Shown: piece by piece, positions 56,784 through 64,000 of the stretch | Layout of the letters: every line of letters begins with the position of its first letter | Numbering within the stretch: position 1 is the stretch's first letter | Assembly: GCA_003184365.1 (NCBI GenBank) | Contig: NKYR01000050.1 | Location: 62,001 to 126,000 of the forward strand | Source: Evernia prunastri | Taxonomy: Eukaryota > Ascomycota > Lecanoromycetes > Lecanorales > Parmeliaceae | DNA length: 64,000 nucleotides | Direction: 5' to 3' | Made by a program: the position numbers and the translations under genes | Notes under the pieces: model-generated | Seen by the model: the letters and a program-made list of their open reading frames with translations, nothing else | What the model was told of the DNA's origin: nothing | The model's database searches: none

Positions 56784-57377
56784 GCCGTCGTCGGGCTGCT
56801 GCGCTGGGTGTTGGGGCGGGTGTTGCGATGAGTGGGTGGTGGGCGTGCGGGGGGGTGTGTGGTTGATGGTGGTGGGGGGGTTCAGGGCGGCGAAGTCGGA
56901 GGGGGAGAGGCCGAGGGGGAGGGTGGGGGGGCAGGTGCGTTGGCGCTTCGGCGTGGAGGGTCTTGAGTGTTCGGTGTTTTCTCGATCGTAGGCAAGGGTG
57001 TATTCGTCGTCGTCGCTGAAGGAGCGGCGACGCTTGAGAGGGTTGCTGCGCGGTGGCGTGCGCGGTTGCGGTTTTGCGACCTTGGCGTTCTGGACTGTGT
57101 GTGGCTTTGTCTTTTTCGGTTGTTGGGCGCGAGGGCCGGAGGTGAGTACGATGGGGCTGCCGAGGCGTGGTGGGTCGCGGGTGGGTTTGGGGCTCGGGGA
57201 GAGAGTGGGCAGGTTGCTGGCGAGGAGCGATTGCAGCGCGCGACAGGTGCTGTACATGTTGGAGCGGGGCGACTGGCAGGTCGATGACGCTGGTGAGAGC
57301 ATGGTCGTCGCTGGCATGTAGGAAGCAGCGCGCGGATGCTTGCGAGGTGCGCAGTCGAGCGATGATGGCAGGAGCAT
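56243..57377 (-). CDS. Myb/SANT-like protein with Asn-repeat tract, disrupted by assembly duplication
   Basis: Reading the minus strand from 57377: a Ser/Pro-rich basic region with PLKRRRSFSDDDEYTLAYDRE, a KRQRTCPP patch, a Pro/Gln-rich stretch, a run of about 30 Asn from an AAC repeat, then DDEEPEWTTGDDSALVALILTK.. and RDWDECARELGKEKDSIGRRWAHLL, a Myb/SANT-like helix set, ending at 56243. The DNA 56461-56646 is repeated at 56648-56830 around one N, breaking the frame; with a single copy the frame is continuous. The product is probably nuclear and may bind DNA through the W..W-spaced domain. The start is uncertain (a second ATG at 57317, MPATTMLSP, is possible) and an upstream intron cannot be excluded. 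Confidence 0.65.
56461..56830. repeat. Duplicated segment around an N, containing a GTT/AAC microsatellite
   Basis: Two copies of about 185 bp (56461-56646 and 56648-56830) differ by about one triplet and flank a single N at 56647. Each contains a long GTT run with one ATT interruption. This looks like a scaffold join at an unresolved microsatellite rather than a biological duplication. Confidence 0.85.
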
Positions 57378-59055
57378 TGTTTCAAAGTCGGTCTGAGTCT
57401 GAGGGAGCGTGAGCCGTTGCTTGTCTCACAAACGGTCGGCAAGGCTGGGTTTGCGCCGGATGCAATGGAGTGAGCAAATTGTCGGTTGGACGGTCAAATA
57501 TTGCAGCGAAAGGATCGCAGTGATGGTGCGAAGCAGTTATTGTAGTTTTCAAAGCTATTGCGACGCGTTGGTTGATGGAGTGTGGATGGTGAAGGTGGTC
57601 AGAGTCACAGGTTCTTTTTGCGCCGGATGGGAAAGATGGGAAAAAGAAGTACGAGTCATTGCGCTAGAGTAGAAGGTTGCGCTAAGCATCACTAGCGCAG
57701 TCCAACGAGATTTCGACCAGCTTCAGGCCTCTCTCCCCAACACAGATGAACCAATTGGATATCAACCCGCTCGTCGGATATTTTATGAAGCAAGCTACGC
57801 CATGGCGCTTTTTGGGGCTGCTTGCTAAGTCTGGCACAAGAGTCATCGATCTTTGCTCTAACAAATCGAGCCTTGGCTCGCAGATCAAAGGTCTGGGAGA
57901 TTGGTTGTCTCTAAGAAGGTGCTCCCATGAAACATTGAAGCTTGGGCACGACTCTTTCTGGTCGTTGCTGGTCATGAGACTCGCGATGTAAAATTTCATA
58001 CTCATAGGCGTTCCGTCTCAGGAGAGTAGGAGATCAGCTGTCATGTCTGTGCTGGGCCTGGCTACAAGTGGCACCAGCGTTCTTCTTCTTGGAGATACAG
58101 GAGTGTTTCTTCATTTTTGGCCACACCATATATATTCTTCGATGACACATGGTTTACGTATGCCGAGATGTTGGTGAATATTGGGGTCCGTGTTTACCCT
58201 TGTCCGCGTTTCGACGATGTTTGATAAGTAGGTAGCAATGGTAGGATATCGATAGTCCCTTTTGTGAAAGACCAGACTGAGGCACAAAAGTAATGATGCA
58301 TAGATCCGTTGAATGGAGTAAATAGCCGTTAATGGCCCCCCATCAGATCTACCAGGGAGGGATATTGTAGGGGATGTCTAGCCCAACACAGAAGACGCGT
58401 AAAGTGTTGTTAGCGCGTCAGTTTCGCGGTTCCACTCTTGGCAGGCTTGGCAATTTTACAGTGCCTGCCAATTCGAAGTATGTAGGTATGCCTTCCTGGT
58501 GTGTGGATCTTTGCCAACAGCTGCATCACTGAAGATTACCGTACTTCTCAAAAAAGACTTACCACTAAGCTGCATATCATTGAATGACAGTCCTAGACGT
58601 ACAAGGTCGAACAGAAGGCGCTCACCACAGTCTACAGTAAGCCATAAGCTATCAGGAACATTCTTGGATCTCGGGTGGTAGACTATGCAGGAAGCCCGAA
58701 GGAGACTATCAATATTCAAGTCGTGAGGGAGAAGAAGTGGTGGGAGAAGATGGCTAGCTATTGTGTGGCGCTCTTGCACCAATCATCTCCATCATGCGTT
58801 TATTCAATTCGTTGTCGAAGACGGGCAATCTATTTTTCGTAAGCACGATTCAGACCACGATTCGAAGATCAATGTTCTTCTTCGCCTGGGTGTGTCCCTA
58901 AGGCTCTACTGGATGGTTGCGCGCTTCCGGTCATCTGCGGCGGATACGGTGTACCTGGTAGAGGCGACTGGCGCAGGACCCCGTGAATGGGTGAATCCCT
59001 TGAGACGACACCGCCTGGATCCATCTAACTACATTTTTAGCTTGCTTAGAAGACA
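57378..59055. other. Intergenic region, no convincing gene
   Basis: About 1.7 kb. Frames of about 100 codons at 57682-58005 and 58456-58782 (minus) and 58763-59059 (plus) have no motif or signal peptide. No repeats recognised. Confidence 0.35.
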
Positions 59056-59653
59056 ATGAGATCCTCCTGCTTGTTTTGTTTTGCAATTTTCGTTCATCTG
59101 CTGGCCCCGGCCTTCGCAGCTCCACCTCCAGTAGCACTACTTACAGGCGATATCTTTAGGGAGTCACGCAATTCAACACTACCGTTCAACTTGCCAGTGA
59201 CGGTTCATCCTTCATTGCTGTAAGCATGATCGCCCACACGCCTCTTGAGGGCAAAGATTGACCGCACCCAGCAATGTGAGTGATCCTTGGGACATGCAAA
59301 TTGACGGCACACCCATGACGGTCGAGTGGTACGGCTATCGAGATCCACTCCCCGTATCCGAGGCCCGGCGTTGTGTAAAGAAGGCAGCAAGGGAGGCAGC
59401 ACAACGCGTGTGGGGGGGTAACTGGGCCACCCCAATGGAATCGCTCCCTTACTCTTACTTGGATGGCGCTGTGAATCTGTGGCTGAGAGTCGAGCCCGAT
59501 GAGACCTTCCTCTGGATCGATTGGAGTGGGGTGCTTGTGCACTTCGAACAGTATGTGGAGACAAATGAGTGGAGGGGAACACAATTCGCTGTGTTATGGG
59601 GTGAAGGGGGTGGGACTAAGGTCGTTGCCACTGGCCATTTGTTGGCGGAGTGA
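59056..59653 (+). CDS. Small secreted protein, paralogue of the 37-kb gene
   Basis: Two exons (59056-59219 and 59257-59653) give 186 residues. The intron is only 37 bases, unusually short, with GTAAGC and AAAG ends; it is needed to join the signal peptide to the conserved part. The signal peptide is MRSSCLFCFAIFVHLLAPAFA. The conserved region includes GTPMTVEWYGYRDPLPVSEARRC, SLPYSYLDGAVNLWL, TFLWIDWSGVL and QFAVLWGEGGG, which align by eye with the product of 36924-37574. Trp-rich and probably extracellular. No function is known to me for this family. If the short intron is wrong, the start would lie in the second exon and the protein would lack a signal peptide. Confidence 0.72.
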
Positions 59654-60347
59654 TATCTAAGAAGATTTCGGGGCAGCGAATACGACCGTCAAAGGAATTC
59701 GGAAGCAACTGCAAGTGTCTAAGACCTTCGAGATTGACAATGCGGAGATACCAGCTTCCTCCTCTCCACGACCATCCATTCGCAGCCACCGACAATAATA
59801 CTCGAAAAGCACAGCATCATGCTCACTCGACTACTCATTGCTGTACACATGAAAATACAACGCCTATGGCGAATCTACAGTGTCCAGTGTAAACTGAGTA
59901 TGCCAGCAACTCCATCCGCACGAAGCGATCAATAACACAAATGACACAGATCTGAGACTGGATACCCTCAGCTTTCACGTTCTAAAACTCATATCCTTGT
60001 GCAACTTCTCCGTTTGATTGGTGGAAGGATTAAGCCAGGCAGACGTGGCTGAGTGCGGCGCAGATAAATGCGCAGCGTTCCCGGTTGCTTCAAACTTTCA
60101 AAGCTTTTTTCAGACAGGAGCTTGGGTCGATCTTGAACCATCGGTTGGTCAGTTGCATTATTTCCGAACTATCGTGCTGGATTTCTGAAACTGTTAAAAA
60201 TCCTTTATTGATATGTATGTATGTAACGTCTTGGCAAGACTTCAGACTCCAGGTATAAGAAACAGACAATGTTCCGACAAGCTGATAGAACCTTTGAAAG
60301 CCTAAGTATTACAGATTGACCGACCACTACAGAACGCAACTTTCACG
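59654..60347. other. Intergenic region, no gene seen
   Basis: About 700 bases. A short ATGTATGTATGTA run lies at about 60213-60224. Nothing else recognised; expected to hold the promoter of the membrane protein gene at 60348. Confidence 0.35.
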
Positions 60348-61066
60348 ATGACTTTCGACGCCCAGTATCTCCAGCTCCCTCGTCAAGGTCGTGGGTCTTC
60401 TCTCCTTATGCGCTTCATGATCCTCATCCTCGACTTGACCGCCTTCATCTGCCTCTGCGCCAGTCTCGGCCTCTATCACAAATGGCTACCACTGGGTCAA
60501 GACATTAAAGTGGATCTCACACAACCTGACTACTACGCAGGAGAAGACTACCGTCAGCAGGAAAATGCAATAGCCCCTGCTGTACGATATTGGGAAGACC
60601 CAATCGTCATTGTCGTCAATCTATTCTCTCTGGTCTGGACTGCTTTTATGTACCTTCGTCCTGCGTGGACTAGAAAGGCTTTTCACCTAGGTGCCAAGAT
60701 GGCCTTCGAGTTGCTCTTGTTCCTCATCATCCTCGCCTGCTCCATCCCAGCATTCATCTTCTCGCCGCTACAACCGGCTAAAACAATGTACCTCGATGAA
60801 GAAATTGATGGCTATTGCATCTACAATTCAAATAGATCAGTCTATTATTGCGGAAAAGACATACTTTCCTTGCGGAGATTGCAAGTGGCTGCTTATGCGC
60901 TTGTCTGGGCTGTAGCGTAAGTCTTCAACAATCGTGCCATGGGTGAAGTGATGAGATGGAAGTTGACTTGACGATTTAAAGATTCTTTCACTTTTGTCTA
61001 TCCTGTTGCGCTCTCCATGAATATCGGAATTCGGTCAAGAACTTTGACGACGAAGTCACTGTCTAG
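60348..61066 (+). CDS. Four-helix (MARVEL-like) membrane protein
   Basis: Two exons (60348-60916 and 60982-61066) give 217 residues. Four hydrophobic segments are visible: FMILILDLTAFICLCASLGLY, PIVIVVNLFSLVWTAFMYL, AFELLLFLIILACSIPAFIF and LQVAAYALVWAVAFFHFCLSCCAL, the last one spanning the splice site, which supports the intron. The loop between helix 3 and 4 has two Cys (GYCIYN, YYCGKD) and an NRS site, so it is probably outside. Layout and length resemble fungal MARVEL-domain proteins of the plasma membrane, but I see no diagnostic motif. The short C-terminal tail is charged (KNFDDEVTV). Function unknown. Confidence 0.78.
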
Positions 61067-61298
61067 GTTTATTTATACGCAAAATGCTTTTTTCCCTTAT
61101 TCTGAGACGCGGACATTTGGTGAGTATTAGCGACAACGAAGTACGGATATACGCATGTACTCTACATGCGCGGTAACGCAAAGCTCGTTGTCCGTGCTAC
61201 ACATTATGTCCAATCTGGCACCCTAGCTTCTACCCCATTACCATATTCTTGTCAATTGCTTATCCAACGCTTTTGAGGAAATAAGAAGTATTGGCAAG

Positions 61299-61835
61299 AT
61301 GCAGTCATTGGTGTTCCTCTTCTTCACACTGATTACATTCTCGCGAGCTCTCTATCTACCAGCCACGCAACTTGGCCCAGCCGGTAACCTGCAACTTACA
61401 CCCTCGAATGGAACGCTTCATACAAACACAACACTTCTCGCATCCCAATGGCCCCCGGTACCCTTCCGCGATCATATCAAACGGAACGCCTACCTCAACG
61501 TCCTTGCCTATTCCTCTGATGATCCCCCTGACGTCTCATCCGAAGACGCAAGACGCTGTCTCGAAGTCATCATCGAAGACATACGGGCCTTGGAACCACA
61601 AAACCGTCGTCTGCCGAGCGCTATCGTTTTCTCCAAGGAGTGTAATAACGTGTACACCGCGGTGACATTGTGGATGGGGGATGGTGGAAGGACACTGAAA
61701 AGGTCCCAGTCAATCAATGTTATCGGGACTTTGTGGAATCTTACAAAAGATTATGGGGTGCAGGGAATCGAACAGGCGGACGTTGAGGTTGATGGATATG
61801 TCATTAGTTCCGTTTCGTTGAGATATCTAACTTGA
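61299..61835 (+). CDS. Small secreted protein, possible distant relative of the 37/59-kb pair
   Basis: Single exon, 178 residues. Signal peptide MQSLVFLFFTLITFSRA is followed by LYLPATQLGPAG, NGT/NTT sites and a region with ARRCLEVIIEDIRAL, a second Cys (KECNN), VTLWMGDGGRTL and a C-terminal VEVDGYVISSVSLRYLT. The order of an ARRC-type helix, then an LW-containing strand, then a hydrophobic IxxIGTLW segment resembles the proteins at 36924-37574 and 59056-59653, but identity is low and the relation is only suggested. It converges on the kinase gene, with 73 bases between the stops. Function unknown. Confidence 0.72.
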   Translation: MQSLVFLFFTLITFSRALYLPATQLGPAGNLQLTPSNGTLHTNTTLLASQWPPVPFRDHIKRNAYLNVLAYSSDDPPDVSSEDARRCLEVIIEDIRALEPQNRRLPSAIVFSKECNNVYTAVTLWMGDGGRTLKRSQSINVIGTLWNLTKDYGVQGIEQADVEVDGYVISSVSLRYLT

Positions 61836-61908
61836 AGGACTTGAGACTGCCCGGAAAAGTTAAGGGGAAGAAGAACGTGCTTGAAAGGCACTTATAAAAC
61901 AATCACTC

Positions 61909-63564
61909 TCAATGCGTCTCCCCAAGCGTGGAAACAGAAGACACCTCCGACCCTTGCGAGCTCCTCCTGGGAACCCGCCGCCGCCAATCAGACGGCGCAG
62001 GCGAACAAGACCGAGAACTCTCCCTCGAAATGCCACATCCAAACACCTCCATCATCTCAAAGTACTGCTCCGTTCCCACATCTTCCTCTTCGTCATCCTC
62101 CACCTCTTCCAACCTGCCGCTCGCGGGAATCATGTGATCAAAAGCCCAACTTGCCCACGGCCAACCCTCCGCCTCCCTCAGCAAATCAGAGTCTGACGGG
62201 AACCTCCGCTCGATGCAACCGCTGACAAACGCCAAGAGCTGGCTCGAGTTCTTCCGCTTGTTCTCGTCGGCCTCGAGCGCGATCAGCATCGCGCAGATTA
62301 ACTCCTCGCTGTATCCCTCCACGAACTCCATGATCGGCTGTCGTGCCTCTGGCGCCGACTCCCACGCGTCTCTCACGCGGTCACTATTGGACGCTCCGGC
62401 AGGCAGCTTGGCGATGGGTGCTCTGAAATGGATCAGGAAATGGATGACGGCCCCAAGGGCGTAGACGTCGCCTCGGGGTGAGTGGCGCGGAAGTTCCGGG
62501 GCCTGCCACAGCGTCGTTCCGGCGGGGTCGTAGGTGGCGAAATTCAACGTCGCGTGGCCGAAGTCGGCGAGGACGACGTCGGGGTATTCGGAGCCGGGGA
62601 CGGGGCGGAGGAAGATGTTGCTGGGCTTGACGTCGCGATGGCACACTCCCCGCCGCTCGCGATCGTCGCACCTGGGGTCGAAGCCGCGGTGCAGGAACTC
62701 GAGGGCTGATGCGAGCTGCTGGTAAGCCTGCCAGATAAACACCTCCGGCAGCAACACGCCCCGTCTCCGGTATTGATCGACCAATTGATGCAGGTCGCCG
62801 CCAGCACAATATTCGAGGTAATAGCGAGCGCCTTCTACTCTGTCCGAGTTGAACGGTTGATATGACTCGAAGGCGTGGAGACGGATGATGTTGTCGTGGC
62901 CTTCTGGGAAGAGATCGTGGAGTACGGTGGCCTCGATGGGTTTGCCGTAGGCCGACCTGGCGAATTTGACCGTCTTGCGGACGACGAGCTGGCCCGCGCT
63001 TCGATTTCTCATCAGGTGGATGACGCCTTCACCGTCGAGGCCGATCTGCTTGATGAGTTCGTGGCCGCCACTTTGAGGATGGTCGGCGACGTTGCTTTCG
63101 CCGGCTTGAGGGCTTGAGGGGTCTACCAATGTGGACTCGGTCGAAATCGAGAGTGCAAGATGCATTTTGGTGAGCGACCTACCACGTCTTTGGAGTAGCG
63201 AGCGAGGACATCCGGGGTTGGGGGTAGCTACCTCGGTACTCTCGTACTCGACGAGGTCTTGTCGATCGCTGTCGTCTTCGGTACTCTCATAATCCATGAT
63301 GTCCCGCGGGGGGCAGACGTTAGCAACGTCGATAGAGACAACGTCTTCTTCGATACTCTCATACTCGACGATATTCTGTGGATAACAGACATGCACGCCA
63401 TCGGTAGATACGACATAGGAAAAGCAGTCGTGTTGACGCTGGGAAGAAGGAGGCTGGCTCTCCTCACGACCACAAGAACATCCCAGAGAGAACATCGTCC
63501 CCTGCGATCTGTTGTATGGCCTCGGGCTAAAAATGCTGGGATGAAGGTCTGGTGAATGAGGCAT
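61909..63564 (-). CDS. Serine/threonine protein kinase (NEK-like)
   Basis: Single exon, 551 residues from the ATG at 63564 (MPHSPDLHPSIFS); the frame is open to an earlier ATG at 63750 that would add 62 low-complexity residues. Kinase domain: GLDGEGVIHLM loop, catalytic Lys in VVRKTVKF, hinge YYLEYCAGGDLHQLVDQY, catalytic loop CHRDVKPSNIFL, DFGHA, GTTLWQAPE, and SPRGDVYALGAVIHFLI. All residues needed for activity are present. The relation to NIMA/NEK kinases is by general resemblance, not by a diagnostic motif. The N-terminal 150 residues hold three copies of a YESxE repeat (IVEYESIEE, IMDYESTED, LVEYESTEV). The C-terminus is acidic then Ser-rich. Substrate unknown. Confidence 0.88.
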   Translation of the reverse strand: MPHSPDLHPSIFSPRPYNRSQGTMFSLGCSCGREESQPPSSQRQHDCFSYVVSTDGVHVCYPQNIVEYESIEEDVVSIDVANVCPPRDIMDYESTEDDSDRQDLVEYESTEVATPNPGCPRSLLQRRGRSLTKMHLALSISTESTLVDPSSPQAGESNVADHPQSGGHELIKQIGLDGEGVIHLMRNRSAGQLVVRKTVKFARSAYGKPIEATVLHDLFPEGHDNIIRLHAFESYQPFNSDRVEGARYYLEYCAGGDLHQLVDQYRRRGVLLPEVFIWQAYQQLASALEFLHRGFDPRCDDRERRGVCHRDVKPSNIFLRPVPGSEYPDVVLADFGHATLNFATYDPAGTTLWQAPELPRHSPRGDVYALGAVIHFLIHFRAPIAKLPAGASNSDRVRDAWESAPEARQPIMEFVEGYSEELICAMLIALEADENKRKNSSQLLAFVSGCIERRFPSDSDLLREAEGWPWASWAFDHMIPASGRLEEVEDDEEEDVGTEQYFEMMEVFGCGISRESSRSCSPAPSDWRRRVPRRSSQGSEVSSVSTLGETH

Positions 63565-64000
63565 GGCGGTTGAGCGGAGATGACTGAGTAGGAGGGCTCT
63601 TGGTTGCTGATAGAGAGAAGGGAAGAGAGACGGAGTTGGGAGAGAAAAGCACAGAGGTGTTGAGGATGTTGAAGTTGCTGAGGAACTAGCTAAGAAGTTC
63701 AAGGAGAAGTGTCTTAAATCAAGATCTCGACGCCAAGGACGATCAGACAATGTTTCACGGGTGACCGTCTTGACAAAGGAAGTTCTGACAATGTGCTTTG
63801 TTTTTCATTATAAATGACATGGATCAATGCGTATTGTGTCAACCGTTGACAAAGGAATGGAACAAAAAGGGTCTCGGGATGGTCTGCCTCCGGTGGGAAT
63901 GCCACAAGCCGTGTATAATTGAATAAAGCAACGCAACATTGAATGCTGACAGCATCAGAGGGGGTTCGTTTGCCGAGAAAGCGTCAAGCAGCGCTGAAAT
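63565..64000. other. Kinase upstream region to window end
   Basis: No further gene. Contains the upstream in-frame ATG of the kinase at 63750 and GA-rich sequence 63570-63640 (CT-rich on the kinase strand), a likely promoter or leader. Confidence 0.4.

Noticed and set aside
56063..56866. Long plus-strand frames with poly-Val, poly-Leu or poly-Cys runs
   Set aside because: These are other-frame readings of the GTT repeat; the minus strand gives the coherent Asn-repeat protein.
61909..62225. Plus-strand frames opposite the kinase gene
   Set aside because: Antisense shadows; the kinase motifs on the minus strand are unambiguous.
1..64000. CRISPR arrays, bacterial operons, prophage or viral genes
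   Set aside because: No spaced direct repeats of that type and no phage-like genes; intron-rich genes show the DNA is a fungal nuclear genome.

Overview
This window is nuclear DNA from a filamentous ascomycete (Pezizomycotina). The evidence is short GT-AG introns of about 50-110 bp in most genes, a Zn2Cys6 regulator, a PTH11-type rhodopsin-fold receptor, a LaeA-like methyltransferase, a GH76 mannanase, a hydrophobin-like protein, and AT-rich islands holding decayed transposons. Single N characters mark scaffold gaps or low-quality calls. I cannot name the species; a plant-associated or saprotrophic lifestyle is an inference from the secreted proteins.

Layout. 0.2-5 kb: a secreted protein of unknown family, a GH45-type protein that ends in a transmembrane helix and a repeat-bearing tail, and a secreted A1 aspartic protease. 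6.4-8 kb: a head-to-head triosephosphate isomerase paralogue and RpiB-type sugar-phosphate isomerase, recalling the tetrose-phosphate isomerase pair of bacterial erythritol catabolism. 9.7-12.2 kb: an 8-cysteine hydrophobin-like protein and a single-pass membrane protein with a tail like that of the GH45 protein, followed by a possible decayed MITE. 13.2-25 kb: a xylitol/sorbitol-type dehydrogenase, acyl-CoA-binding protein, TDP1, a type II membrane glycosyltransferase-like protein and an MFS sugar transporter. 25-36 kb: an APH-fold phosphotransferase with an in-frame stop, an FMO-type monooxygenase with an NTF2-like N-terminus, a GH76 mannanase and a Zn2Cys6 factor. 36.9-45 kb: a small secreted protein, a 2EXR-type gene split exactly by a Tc1/mariner element, and a PTH11-like receptor. 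45-48.8 kb: a transposon graveyard with LTRs of at least three families. 48.8-64 kb: housekeeping genes (glycyl-tRNA synthetase, SEC12), a LaeA-like methyltransferase, an Asn-repeat Myb/SANT-like protein disrupted by an assembly duplication, a paralogue of the 37-kb secreted protein, a tetraspan-like membrane protein, another small secreted protein and a protein kinase.

Most genes look like unlinked single-gene units, as is usual in fungi. Plausible functional groupings are the divergent TIM/RpiB pair (sugar or polyol phosphate isomerisation, with a polyol dehydrogenase and a sugar transporter elsewhere in the window) and the FMO-GH76-Zn2Cys6 run. The clearest oddities are the membrane-anchored GH45 lacking the usual second catalytic Asp, the in-frame TGA in the phosphotransferase, the exact TA-site transposon insertion, and a small family of poorly described secreted proteins at 36.9, 59.1 and possibly 61.3 kb. 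Exon boundaries were derived by hand from splice consensus and reading phase; no searches were run.
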